DNA from: Adiantum capillus-veneris
Lineage: Eukaryota > Streptophyta > Polypodiopsida > Polypodiales > Pteridaceae
Direction of reading: 5' to 3'
Assembly: GCA_014529385.2 (NCBI GenBank)
Contig: CM043954.1
Location: 2,836,501 to 2,900,500 of the forward strand
DNA: 64,000 nt
The notes beneath the pieces are model-generated. The model was not told where the DNA came from. It saw only the letters and a program-made list of their open reading frames with translations, and searched no databases. The translations under genes and the position numbers were made by a program. Below, piece by piece: positions 52,658-62,799 of this stretch. The first letter of the stretch is position 1; every line of letters starts with the position of its first letter.

Positions 52658-53031
52658 TCCATCACACCATGGTTGCTTCACGCATCAATTTCCATCAAGG
52701 GGCTAGACAAAATGTCAAGCCCATGGAAAATAAAGACAAAAATCATGCAAAGGGGAAAACCAATGCTCAAAATTCTTCCCAAGGCACTTCCAACAACAAC
52801 AAAAACAATCGGTCCAAGGAGAAGGGAGTTTACAAAGGCAAAAACAAACTCTCTTCTGAAGAGCTTGAATCTTTTTGCAAGGACCATAAGTGTTTCAAGT
52901 GTGGGGAGCAAGGACATGGCTATCGTTCTTGCCCCAAAAAGAATGCTTGCAATGAGACTCCTAGGGCTTCCACCATTGAAGCTCCAAAAGAGGATGTTCA
53001 TTGCAAAGGATCATCCTTTTCCTATGCTTGA
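52609..53031 (+). pseudogene. G3 nucleocapsid with CCHC knuckle
   Basis: An Asn/Lys-rich basic stretch (QNVKPMENKDKNHAKGKTNA, SNNNKNNRSKEKGVYKGK) precedes the zinc knuckle CFKCGEQGHGYRSC at 52891-52932, a perfect C-x2-C-x4-H-x4-C. The frame ends at TGA 53029-53031. The domain binds element RNA during packaging. A single knuckle is usual for chromovirus Gag. Confidence 0.85.
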
Positions 53032-53619
53032 GGAAAGGTAAGAGATCATGATGCCTTCATCTTGTTTGACCCTAGATCTACTCACAACTTCATATCAACA
53101 GATTTGCCACGAAGACTTTGGGCATTCAAGCTTTGGAGATGGGAGATATGGTAACGGCTGACACATCTTTTTAAGGTACATCAAGCCTCCGTTACTCCCT
53201 TGATTGGGAAGTTGAGGCTCCATGTCCAAAGCTATGTCGACAAAGAAGATTTTTTCATCTCTCCTCTCCAACATGAGGATGCTATCCTAGGGGCGCCATG
53301 GTTTGATTGCATGGCTGCCAATATGAAGTTCCCTGAAAGGAGAATCTACTCAACCTACAGAGGAAAGAACATGTATATAGAAGCTAGTGAGCGTGGTCGT
53401 ACTATTCCACTTGTAAATCATCCTGCTTTTGATAAGTCAATGAAGAGCTCAGTTTTTGCGTACATGATTTTTGTCAAAGAGTCTCTAAAAGATCCTAATG
53501 TTTCATCAAATGTAAATGGTAGGAATCAAGAAGAGTTAGACTTGTCTAATTTTCTAAAAGGATTCCAAGATGTGTTCATCAATGATATCCCTATGGACTT
53601 ATCCAAAACAAGGGGATGA
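53032..53619 (+). pseudogene. G3 aspartic protease and linker
   Basis: The active-site region is eroded: a frame near 53055 reads DAFILFDPRSTHNFIST, where the catalytic D(S/T)GA is replaced by DPRS. The later strands are better kept: VTPLIGKLRLHVQSY, DFFISPLQHEDAILGAPWFD (the flap side with LGxPW) and ERRIYSTYRGKNMYIEA. The linker then runs to FLKGFQDVFINDIPMDL, the usual entry to RT, with TGA at 53617-53619. The order and length fit gypsy protease. It is inactive because of the active-site change and frameshifts near 53170. Confidence 0.65.
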
Positions 53620-54607
53620 TGACCATCAAATTGAGCTCCTTCCAAGAAGCTCCCTGCCTAACAAGCCTCCTTATCGAGTCTTATAAGCTCAACAAGAGGA
53701 GATCATGAGGCAAGTACAGGAATTGGTAGACAAAGGGATGGTGAGGCCTAGTTCCTCTCCCTTTTGTTCTCCAGTCCTTTTAATGCAAAAGAAAGATGGT
53801 ACATACCTTATGTGTGTGGACTATCGAGCACTAAACCGTATCACTATCAAAAACAGATTTCTTGTGCCTCGAGTAGAAGATCTGTTTGATAAGCTACAAG
53901 GATCTACCTACTTCAGTAGGATTGACCTTAAAAGTGGCTATCATCAAATAAGGATAGTGGGTGAAGATATCCTAAAGACCGCGTTTCGCACAACGTTTCG
54001 TCTTTATGAATATCTAGTCATGCCTTTTGGCTTCACCAATGCGAAACCAGCCTCGTTCAATCGTCTAATGGAGAAAACTTTTAGACCTTACCGCAAATTC
54101 ACTGGAGTGTTCTTTGATGATATCATCATCTACTCCAAGTCTTTGGAGGAACATAAACAACATCTCCAAGTGATTTTGCAAGCATTGAGGGAGAACAAGC
54201 TTTTTCTCAACCAAAAGAAAAGCGAATTTTTCCTTCAAGAGATTCGATACTTAGATCATATTATCTCTCAAGATGGTATCAGTATGGATCCCTCAAAGTT
54301 AGAGGTAATAAAAGCATGGCCTAATCCAAGGAATCTACATGAGCAAAGAAGCTTTACTGGCATGTGTGCATACTACCGATGCTTCATAGCAAAATTATCT
54401 CAAATAGAAGGACCACTACATGATTTAACTAAGAAGAACATTAAGTATGTATGGACTGCTAAGGAGAAAAATGCTTTTGATAAGCTCAAGGAGAAGATTA
54501 TCTCCCAACCAGTATGCTTCCGGATCTCTCAAAGCCATTTGAGGTCCAATGTGATGCTTGTGGTGATTGCCTTGGAGCAATTTTGCTTCAAGAATGGCAT
54601 GCCATAG
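53620..54607 (+). pseudogene. G3 reverse transcriptase
   Basis: A 300-codon frame from 53705 holds EIMRQVQELVDKGMVRPSSS, SPFCSPVLLMQKKDGTYLMC, VDYRALNRITIKNRFLVPRV, STYFSRIDLKSGYHQIRI, YLVMPFGFTNAKPASFNRLM and TGVFFDDIIIYSKSLEEHKQ. The catalytic FFDD is at 54110-54121. The thumb/connection follows with LDHIISQDGISMDPSKLEVI, KAWPNPRNLHEQRSFTGMC and YYRCFIAKLSQIEGPLHDL. The entry segment before 53705 lies in another frame. All catalytic aspartates are intact. The family is Ty3/gypsy, and the IKNRFLVPRVEDLFDKLQGS text is typical of chromoviruses. Confidence 0.9.
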
Positions 54608-54935
54608 CCTATGAGAGCCAAAGGCTCAATACGGATGAACGAGTCTTGGGCATTTATGAGAAAGAGCTTTTAGCTATTCTACATGCCCTAGACACATGGA
54701 AGCACTACCTATTGGGGACTCCATTTATTCTACGAGCCGACCACCAAAGTCTTGAGTATTTCATGACGCAAACCAAGCTTTCCGACAAACATGAGGTGGG
54801 AAAATTTTCTTTCGCAAATTAATTTTCATATTGCTCACATTGCTGGTAAGCACAATCAAGTGGCTGATGCACTTTCACAACGACCAAAAGTTAATGCGGT
54901 GTCCATAGCTAGTCACAATGATCTATCCTCTATGA
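54508..54935 (+). pseudogene. G3 RNase H
   Basis: The frame from 54514 reads LPDLSKPFEVQCDACGDCLG, AILLQEWHAIAYESQRLNTD, YEKELLAILHALDTWKHYLL and FILRADHQSLEYFMTQTKL. The catalytic D of CDACGD, E of YEKELLA and D of RADHQS are all visible. After a frameshift FHIAHIAGKHNQVADALSQR completes the domain. It overlaps the RT frame by about 90 bases because of a frameshift. It degrades the RNA strand of the replication hybrid. Only one RNase H is present, in contrast to G1. Confidence 0.88.
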
Positions 54936-54938
54936 TAG

Positions 54939-56203
54939 ATGAGTAAAGATATTGACCCTGATTTTAGAGACATAATGTCAGCCCTTGCTTTGAGAAAGAA
55001 AGAGGAACTATTCACCTTGCAAGATGGTTATCTTCTTCACAGCAATAGGCTATGTGTCACCCATTCCCTTCGTGAGAAAGTTATGTATGAATCCCATGCT
55101 CCTCCCTATCTGGGACATAGAGATATTCAACCTACTCTTCAAGGAGTAGAGACATATTTCTATTGGCCTATCATGAAAGAGAACATACAAGAGTATGTTT
55201 CAAAATGCGTAGTATGCCAAAAGACCAAGTATGATAGAGGGAAGCAACCTGGATTACTCCAGCCGTTGCCTATCCCAAATTCACTGTGGGAGAGTATATC
55301 CATGGATTTCATCTTTGAATTACCCAAGTCTATCCATGGGAATATGGACAATAGTCGACAGGTTTAGCAAGCAAGCACACTTTATTCCTGTCAAAAAGAA
55401 TATTAAGGCACACCAAATGGAAACTCTCTTCATATCTCATATTTTCAAGCACCATGGATTACCAACATCCATCGTGTCAGATAGAGATCATAGAATGACC
55501 AGTAATTTTTGGAAAGTTCTCTTTGAAAATATAGGAACAAGATTGAAGTTCTCTTCGGCCTATCACCCATAAACAGATGGCCAAAGTGAGATAGCCAATC
55601 TTACTATACTCGCTCTACTCAAAACTTATGTTAGCAAAGTAGATCAATGCTCACAATGGGAAAAGTACTTACCTCTTGTAGAGTATGCCTACAATAATAT
55701 TGTACATACTTCTACGGGAAAAGCACCTTTTGAGATCATTGAGGAAAGACCTAAAAGTCTCTTTCTACTCAAAGTACATGAGAAGATCTTCGTCGTCGAT
55801 GAGTATAGCCGTGACCTACAAGAATCTTTTCAAAAGATTAAGGAGGATATATCCATCTCTCAACAAAGGCAAACAGCTGTTGCTGACAAGTAGATAAGGA
55901 CCTTAACATTCAAAGAAAATTATTGGGTCTTACTTAAGTTTCCTAAGGCTCGATTAAGACAAACCACGGGCAAAAATTCTACGGGCCATCAAAAGTATTA
56001 TGCTAAGCTAGAAAAAAGATACTATGGTCCTTTCCAAATCTTGAAACCTATCAATGAGACGGCCTACCAACCATTGGCTCATACACAATGCGTTTCATGT
56101 GAGCCTACTTAAGCCCTACAAAGGAGATCCACCAAGTGAACCAATTACTAAAGACCCTCCCGAAGTTGAAGACCAAGAAGAGGTGCTACAACCCGAAACT
56201 ATC
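54939..56203 (+). pseudogene. G3 integrase, ending at the chromodomain border
   Basis: The HHCC finger is YESHAPPYLGHRDIQPTLQG with VSKCVVCQKTKYDRG. The core has D in ISMDFIFELPKS, D in IVSDRDHRMTSNFW (in another frame) and E in DGQSEIANLT, with EYAYNNIVHTSTGKAPFEI after it. The C-terminal domain runs KYYAKLEKRYYGPFQIL, then FHVSLLKPYKGDPPSEP and EVEDQEEVLQPETI. The LKPYKGDPP to LQPE text is what precedes a chromodomain in Galadriel-type chromoviruses. The chromodomain itself is missing because another element begins at 56204. Stops and frameshifts lie near 55367, 55570 and 55890. Confidence 0.82.
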
Positions 56204-56463
56204 TGTGCACATCTGTCGCACGTGTCAATGCAAGGGACTTGCGTACGCTGTGTGCGAGCCACAAATGGCACAGCGTACGCCACAAATGGTTGCAAGTGCA
56301 CAACCGGACTAATCTAGAAAGCCCAAGAGAGCAAGGGTGTGTCACTCACCACCCTATGCTCGCCTTCGTGGAGGATTCCTCGCCGCAAAGAAGAAGGATC
56401 TACCGCCGTGCCGCACTCAACCGCCTCGCCGTCGTCACCATGCCATCATCACAATGCTCGATT

Positions 56464-56561
<98 letters not shown>

Positions 56562-56843
56562 GCATGCACACACACACGCGCGCACACAAGGATATTATGA
56601 AGAAGAAGATGGAGATGGAGCAAGAGAACTCTTCAATTGCACAAATGAGATAATGAATGATTTTAGGTTTACGTGACTTTTATATGAGCTTGCCCATTCA
56701 CACTTGGACACCCATGCTTAGCCAACTAACCCTTCAATGTTTCAGTTAGAGTGCATCTCTCATCGGCGATCACCCTTACCCTGTTCCTATTGGACTAACA
56801 AGCCCGGCCCATGACTATTATAAGTGGACGCCGGTGGTTAACA
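56204..56843 (-). repeat. LTR R2 (3' LTR of minus-strand element E2)
   Basis: Same boundaries as R1: minus strand TGTTAACC to GTGCACA. It contains a 95-bp (CT)n at 56465-56559 and a minus-strand TATATAAAAG-type box at about 56677-56686. The polypurine tract to its right shows that it is the 3' LTR of an element whose body extends rightward. Roughly 85% identical to R1 by eye in the aligned right half. Confidence 0.7.
56465..56559 (+). repeat. (CT)n inside LTR R2
   Basis: Longest CT tract in the window, followed by ACACACACACGCGCGCACAC. Confidence 0.95.
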
Positions 56844-56857
56844 TGCCCCCCTTCCTG
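56844..56857 (-). other. E2 polypurine tract
   Basis: The minus strand reads CAGGAAGGGGGGCA directly before the LTR start TGTTAACC, parallel to the tract at 31376-31390. Confidence 0.65.
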
Positions 56858-58020
56858 ATGTAGATTCCGTCCTCAGAATATAACACTGCAGTATCGGGAT
56901 CCACGAAAGGAGTACTTGTGTCAGAAGAAAAACAACATTATGAAAGCTCAAAGGCAGCATGTGTAGGCATGCAATAAGTGAGATGCATTTATGATATTCT
57001 AGGAAATGCAAAAACAAATTAATGAATTGTAACATTGCCAACTAGAACAAGCGTAGTACCTAGATAAAATGCAATTGAGTTAGGGTCTATTAGGGCGACT
57101 CTAAGAGAAGTACGCAAGAGCTAGGGCTAAAGTAAGTACTAGATTGTCCAACGTTAACTAAAAAATGTTGCCTAAAGAGTAGTTAACCCTAGGAATGTTC
57201 GTCGGGGTCTAAAGACTAGTGATCTTGTCCCTTATACCACCTAAGTGTGATCAACATAAAATACAAGGAAGTTTGTGCTATTTGCTTTCTCTTTTGTTTT
57301 TTTAAAAATATTTTTTCTTGGTTCCTTTTTTGTTGTTGTCATAGTTGCTACAAGTAGTAGTTGGGGGACAAGAGGTCTCAAATACCAACTGGGAGACTCG
57401 AGGTCTCAAATACCAGCTTGAGCATAAACTAGCAGGGAGACTCGAGGTCTCAATACCAGCTTAACACATGGACTTCCACAACACAAGTCACACTTAGGTG
57501 GAATAAGCTAGAGAGAACTATATCCTCATAGCGTAAAACATTACTAAAGTTACTACAATTAATAGACTATTTAGGAATTAAAGTCAGCAAATTAAGTGGC
57601 CTAGTTCAGCCTAAGGTCCTGATACCTACTTAAAGCCAACTAATTGACCAAATTAAAAGAGAAGAACAAAGTACTAGAAGTTTGAAAAAATTATAGCATC
57701 TAAATTGGCAATGTCACAACTTCATAAATTTCATGCATTGTTAGAAACTTAAATGACAAGATGCAAACATGTAACTGTGGAAAGCATAGATAAAAGGAAG
57801 TAGTACACCTGATATAATGGAGAACATTTTTTGTAACATGTAAACATCCATTATCATTGTCCTTTGAAGGCATCCTTATGTAGTCACAAACTACACAATA
57901 GTCACCACCAAACATCTACCTTCTAGAGGCACATGAGTGGGAAAAGGTACCAACACTTATTGAACACAATTAAAAAACATAAGGAACCCTAACCTAGTTA
58001 TTTTCACTCCCGCTATAGAT
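56858..58020 (-). other. E2 internal non-coding stretch
   Basis: No coding family is recognised. It holds three near-identical direct repeats around GAGACTCGAGGTCTC (57363-57462). Confidence 0.5.
57363..57462 (+). repeat. Three direct repeats with near-palindromic core
   Basis: GGTCTCAAATACCA-containing units start at about 57363, 57391 and 57434. The second and third read GGGAGACTCGAGGTCTC, a near-palindrome centred on TCGA. Confidence 0.8.
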
Positions 58021-58275
58021 TCAAGGGAATAGGATATTGTAGAGATTGGGGGGGGAGCCTAAGGCTAAACCCCTATCCTCGTCGTCGAAAAAAACAAAGT
58101 CATCATCCGTGAGACAATATGTGTCATCAGTGTAATCATATAAATCTTCTTCATCATTAGAGGCACCAAGGTTTACTAAGAAGGTCACTAGATGCCTATA
58201 GACATCTTGGTCAAGAGGGTAGTCTTGTGAAATGAGAGAGACGCTCTCTACTATGTATGGATCAGTTGTGGTCAA
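58021..58275 (-). CDS. Acidic ORF of unknown function in E2
   Basis: 85 codons on the minus strand, starting MTTTDPYIVESVSLISQDYP, very rich in Asp and Tyr in the middle (EEDLYDYTDDTYCLTDDDFV), and ending RGLALGSPPNLYNILFP. I do not recognise a family. It lies within the minus-strand element E2, between its LTR and the protease-like remnant, on the same strand, and could be a piece of its polyprotein. The acidic composition recalls linkers between Gag and pol. It could also be a chance ORF. Confidence 0.3.
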   Translation of the reverse strand: MTTTDPYIVESVSLISQDYPLDQDVYRHLVTFLVNLGASNDEEDLYDYTDDTYCLTDDDFVFFDDEDRGLALGSPPNLYNILFP

Positions 58276-58799
58276 GAGACATATCAGTCATTCTAACTCC
58301 TCGAAATTCCTCTCACATGCTAGCGTACCTACCAAATCCCATTCACAGGCAAGCAGCGGAAATATTATGTGAAACACTTGTAAAAAATAACGAGGGTACC
58401 TCTCACCCAAAGCAGGAGTGGATGACTCTAGCATACTAGCCATATCTGTACACATAGATAGATGATGGTTAGAGTGCAAATATTACAAGGGTCGTGTTCT
58501 TGTGCTTAATGTGTTTTTATGATTTTATGTTATGTATAGAAGTTGTAAGTTTCCACATTATTGTTTGGTGGCTCTTGCTCTTTTACTTTTTTATATTCTT
58601 TTTGTGAGTATAAGGCTTTATATATACATTCCCTAGGATTGGAGATTGAGAGATCAAGGAGGAAGGTTGAGAGAGAAGCAAGTGAACGATGGATGTCAAC
58701 AAACACTCCCCCTTTCCTTGGGTAGATCATACCTTTTGGAATGATGTCATCACCTTTTGAAACCAATTGTGCCAAGTTGTTATGGGTAAAGGCTTTAAC

Positions 58800-59847
58800 C
58801 GATAGTTTTTGATCGCCCTATGTGTCTCATCTAGTTGTAAGGGTGGTAAGGTACTCTCCCATGATTTTATTTGCAACGTTGTTGTAGGTGGTGAACTTAC
58901 AACGAGGGGTTACAAACTCTTCTTTGTTTGTATGGATATGTACAATGGTAGGTGGAGGTTCTGTCGAAGCTTCTATAAATTTTCGTATAGGAACTACATG
59001 AAGAGCAAGAAGCTTTATTTGACTTCCCTGTTCCTGAGCTAGGTGGAACAAATTGTTCTTTCTTTGGTACCCAAACTAGATCTGGAGTGGGTGTGTAGCA
59101 TTCCGTGATTTTTTCCTTTTCGCGATCTTCAATTTGTTTTGGAGCCACAAGATTGGTCTCACATGGGCCAGGTGACAAGTAAGAGTACAATTTCCGTTTT
59201 GCCACCCAGATTTGATCATTTCCTTCATAGTAGCCTTGGGATTCCAATAGTTTTTTAGGAACCCAATGCAACGTTTCTTTTCATTGCTTGGGGCGAGTGG
59301 GACGTCTCTTACCAGGCTCTTGTCTTTTAGCACCAGCTATGGTCGCTAAAGAATATTTAGGGATCCACTTGTATGTTTTCTTTGTTATATTGGGATGGGT
59401 CTTATGTGTCTCAAGCTTTATTTCAACTTCATCACTTGAAGCTCTAGAGAGTTGGGCTATGGGAACATATGGTTCAACCTCTTGGCCATGCAATGTTTTG
59501 GGTTTTATTTCCTTAAGAGGCAATATCGCAGGGACTATGGCTTGAGTGGTAGATCTAAGAGTTGGTTTTTGTGTTGTGACACCCCTAGTCCCCCAATTGG
59601 CTTGACTGGCAAGGCTAAGAGTTGGTTTTTGCGTTGTGACACTCCTAGTGTATTTGGTGGGTATCATCCATGTGCGTCCTAGGTTTATATTACCGTCCAT
59701 AGTTCCAGTAGGCATGACCAAACAGTCTTGAGCTACAACCCCATTGTCATAACTGACAGAAGTGTGCCAGATTCCAAAAACCGCAGTTTTTTTCTTGTTG
59801 ACACCCTTGAATTGGATAATACTCTCAGATAGAGGTGGCTTTCTCAA
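58800..59847 (-). pseudogene. E2 polyprotein segment with repeated W-V/I-P-K motifs
   Basis: Minus-strand frames carry KTAVFGIWHTSVSYDNGVVA and NINLGRTWMIPTKYTRS (late strands of a protease-like fold, with LGRTWM where gypsy proteases have LGRPWL). A linker follows with KKTYKWIPKYSL near 59350, LHWVPKKLLESQGY near 59260, QIWVAKRKL near 59200 and DLVWVPKKEQF near 59050. The W-V-P-K motif recurs about four times at 50-70 residue spacing. A 60-bp tandem duplication at 59537-59656 repeats SVTTQKPTL. Frames shift between pieces. It is probably the Gag-pol linker of the element; no function can be assigned to the motif. Confidence 0.4.
59537..59656 (+). repeat. 60-bp tandem duplication
   Basis: CTAAGAGTTGGTTTTTG occurs at 59555 and 59615, giving a 60-bp period, in frame. 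It duplicates a TTQKPTL-containing segment of the minus-strand ORF. Confidence 0.85.
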
Positions 59848-59853
59848 CTGACA

Positions 59854-60063
59854 TCACACCCCATATGATAGAAAATTATACTTAGCACCCGTGTACAATA
59901 AGACATTATATTGTACTTTTTCATAGGTGTTGTTTAGCTCAATAGGGTATTGTAGAAGTGTTTTAGAGTCCAACCAATCATCCTCTGTTTCAATGTGGAA
60001 TGCATGTGTAGCTCCCAGGTTGGCCTCTGTGGTAGATTTCTTTTCATTTCTTCTAGCACGCAC
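59854..60063 (-). pseudogene. E2 protease-like N-terminal segment
   Basis: The minus-strand frame ends YNVLLYTGAKYNFLSYGV. The TGAKYNF text after hydrophobic VLL resembles a retropepsin active site (D-T-G-A) with Y in place of the catalytic D. Upstream residues (EDDWLDSKTLLQYPIELNNT) fit the first strand region. It continues, after a stop, into the 59847-59281 frame, in the right order for one protease. The assignment is motif-level only. Confidence 0.45.
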
Positions 60064-60749
60064 ATTTGCTTGATATCGTTGCCTCTTATATCTCTTACTC
60101 TTCTTGTCTAATTTTTTATTACGGCTGATCTCTAGTGAAGAGTCACTAGATGAATCGCTACTTGTGTCTTTTTCTCCCTTGGATAGATTGTCATCTAGGG
60201 TACCACGGGGCCTGAAGGGTTTGTCCCCACATTAGCACTAAGATTTAACTCACTTACCCCAAATCGTATGGGTTATAGTCTTGTGAGACGCTACTGGTTC
60301 CAATGCCAGTCAAACCTTCATCTTGTAGGTCATTAGAAGCTATAATATGCATTGCTTCTAGCATATTTAAGGGTACGAGTGGTGGAATTTCATCCCCCTC
60401 TGGTGTTACCCAGGTCGTCCCCCTGTTTCCTTAAGTGTCTGTCATAATAATCAATATCTAATTCTCCTAAATTATTTTCTCATGTTAAACTGATCATGTA
60501 ATATGGGGAAGTGCCAAGGGAGAAAAGGCTAGAATATTGGTTAAGCTACCAGACCGGCCACATTAGGGATCTAAAGGAGGAAAAATAAGGATCCAAAGGG
60601 GGGTCCATCTGCAAAAGAGAAATGTGCAACAATGGGCTCAAAAGACCCTAAGGTTCAGCCCATTAAGACTTCCAAAATGCTAAGGTTCCAAAATTCAAAG
60701 GTTGTGTCCAAAGGTCAAACAATAGGGGAATTGGATGCTTTGTGTGTGT
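60064..60749. other. E2 remnant and junction to G4
   Basis: The minus strand continues with basic, Ser-rich coding fragments (RNKKLDKKSKRYKRQRYQAN near 60090) to about 60490. Beyond that nothing is recognised. No R-type 5' LTR or tRNA-Asp primer site is present, so E2 lacks its 5' end. Confidence 0.4.
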
Positions 60750-62035
60750 CCCAAAAAGTCTTTGTCAAGCCCTACATAGGAGGGGGCGAGCCCAAGAAGT
60801 AGGGGATGAGAGAGAAACACCCACACAATCTCACATGCTTTATTTGTACACAAGGGGAAAGCGGGACACATGTCAGCTCCCTAGGCCAGATGCCCACAAC
60901 GTGTACTCAAATCCTATTGGATGGCCATGGAGGTGGACCAATGAGAATTAGGCTAGATTAAATCTAGTTTAATTGATTTAAAAACACTTAATAAAAGAAC
61001 CAATAAGAATTAAGATCTTTAGAAGACTATTGGACAGTCTCCCAAGGGGACCAATGAGCATTCAACAACCCAATGGATTGCCTGATTCCTATTGGCCAGG
61101 AGGCAAAGGGGTCCAATGAGAGTTTAGTTGCATCTACTAATTACCTAAAGCTCTCACAAAAGTGAAAAGGGGGACACATGTCAGAAGGCTATCACTTATG
61201 CTACTTAATTTCCATTGGCACGGCCTAGGGAGGTCCAATAGGGCTGTAGCATAAGAATTTAGCAAGGGGGGTTGAACAAGAGAGAGAGAGAGAGAGAGGG
61301 GGCTGATTTTTACAAGGCATTATCACACACACACTCACACAATCTGATGTGTGAAGCAAAGAAGACTCTCTCTCCTTCTCAAGCTTTAATGGAAAGCTTA
61401 CCACCTACTCCAAGCTTTTGAGAAGGGATGTTTACACCAACAACTCTTGGCTTTGTGATGAAAATCCAACCAAGATCCAAGAGTCAATACATGCTCATCT
61501 CCTCTACCATGCTAATTACTAAGCTAAGCTATGCTAATATGAGTGATTATGTGAGGAGATGTACATCTTTCTCGTAAGAATACTCCTTCTTCCTCTCAAT
61601 CTGCTCTCATACCCCACTAGGTCTCACCATCTTCGAAGGTTTGTGAGGTCTTGGGTCTGAGACTGTGAGGGAATTGATGTTGTGTTTGATAAGTGTTTTG
61701 CTTAGTGTATGAAGTTTCCATCTTCATTTCACTAGCTAGTATTGAAGTAACACAAAGAATTGTATTGTAAAATGTCTCTCTTGATGGGAGAAACCAATAC
61801 AAAGCCTTTTGGAGGGGGGACCAGCTCCATGCAAATCCGGTCACCAACTGTTGTCAATTGCTTAATTTCTCTCTCTTTTGAAGTATTGTTCATGCTATCT
61901 AACTAAGTGTTATACTTTTTGTTACTCTCCACCCAAGCACTTGTTATTCTTATTAGGAATCTATTCTAATGAAATGTTGACTATGTTCATGCTATTTTCC
62001 GCTGCACACAAGTTACTAGACCATTAAATGTTACA
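60750..62035 (+). repeat. G4 5' LTR (same family as G3; start approximate)
   Basis: Matches the G3 LTR in order: AGGAGGGGGCGAGCCC, TTGGAGGGGGGACCAGCTCC, GCAAATCCGGTCACCAACTG and TTGAAGTATTGTTCATGC. The right end TTACA at 62035 is followed by T and a perfect PBS. It is longer than the G3 copy and contains (GA)n at 61281-61299. Confidence 0.65.
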
Positions 62036-62036
62036 T

Positions 62037-62048
62037 TGGTATCAGAGC
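62037..62048 (+). other. G4 primer-binding site (tRNA-iMet)
   Basis: TGGTATCAGAGC, exact, one base after the LTR. Confidence 0.88.
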
Positions 62049-62452
62049 ACAAGGTTTCTCTTTTCGTGCTCAAGAAGGGAGGTCCTCAAGCTAGCTATAA
62101 ATGGTTGGTACTATTAATTGCATGTGAGTAAGTAAAATAGGGATTTTTTAGCCTTGCAGTGCGCTTGCCTTTGCGTAGTTAACTAGGCATCACCGTCGAG
62201 AGCTATGATCTTAATAGTGGAGTCCTACGGGGCTTGCCTACGGCTTAACCACTATTGAGCTATTAGAAGCTTGACAGGAGCCAGTGTTGTTTTGGTGTTG
62301 AATGACCCTCTCTTCTATTGCTTGCAATTAATGGTATTCTAGCCATGAGTACAGTAGCTTGAGTGCTTTTTCTAAAGGGGTAAAGAGGAGGATAAACCTT
62401 GGCTTGAATAGCCAAAGTACACCTAAAAAGTTTACACCTAAAAGTTGTTAGA

Positions 62453-62564
62453 ATGGCTGACAATAGTAAAGAGAGTAAATTAATGTTGATAACTTTGATT
62501 TTTCTAATGAGCAAGCTACTAATGATGCCCCGATGCTTGTTAACTATCTTGTTTCTAGGCTTCA
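62453..62564 (+). pseudogene. G4 Gag start, cut by a CACTA transposon
   Basis: The ATG at 62453 begins MADNSKESK, matching G3 Gag, then the frame shifts. In another frame, text equivalent to G3 ATNDAP and LVNYLVSRLH can be followed to 62564, where the CACTA terminus begins. About 37 codons remain. It confirms the gag start used for G3 and identifies G4 as a separate insertion of the same family. The leader between PBS and ATG (62049-62452) has no coding content. Confidence 0.7.
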
Positions 62565-62586
62565 CACTACAATAGGTTGTGTGCTC
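62565..62586. repeat. CACTA terminal inverted repeat
   Basis: CACTACAATAGGTTGTGTGC, starting with the diagnostic CACTA. A related CACTACAGAGCC word occurs internally at 62761. Confidence 0.82.
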
Positions 62587-62598
62587 TTGTGACGTTGT

Positions 62599-62795
62599 TA
62601 GCGACGGAAATACATTGGGTTTTTATAACCCCCGACGTCGCTAAGACCGTCGCTAACAACGTCGATACGAGAACGTCGCTATAACAGTCGCTATAAATGT
62701 CACTATAGAGCGACGATTATAGCAACGTTTGCAGGCCATCTATAGCGACGTTTATAGCGACACTACAGAGCCTTATATAGCGACGTTCATAGCGA
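62599..62795. repeat. CACTA subterminal repeats
   Basis: At least eight copies of TAGCGACG or its complement CGTCGCTA (for example 62599-62606, 62636-62643, 62648-62655, 62674-62681 and the cluster 62743-62790), several in the longer form TATAGCGACGTT. Such motifs bind the element's TnpA-type protein in En/Spm. Confidence 0.85.
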
Positions 62796-62799
62796 TGCC

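Larger units (their letters stand above)
51117..56203 (+). mobile_element. Ty3/gypsy element G3, chromovirus-like, interrupted at its 3' end
   Basis: PBS, leader, Gag, knuckle, protease region, RT, RNase H, integrase HHCC and DDE, and the integrase tail are all present in order on the plus strand. The tail stops at LQPETI, where a chromodomain would begin, because a minus-strand LTR element starts at 56204. Multiple stops and frameshifts make it inactive. Confidence 0.8.
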
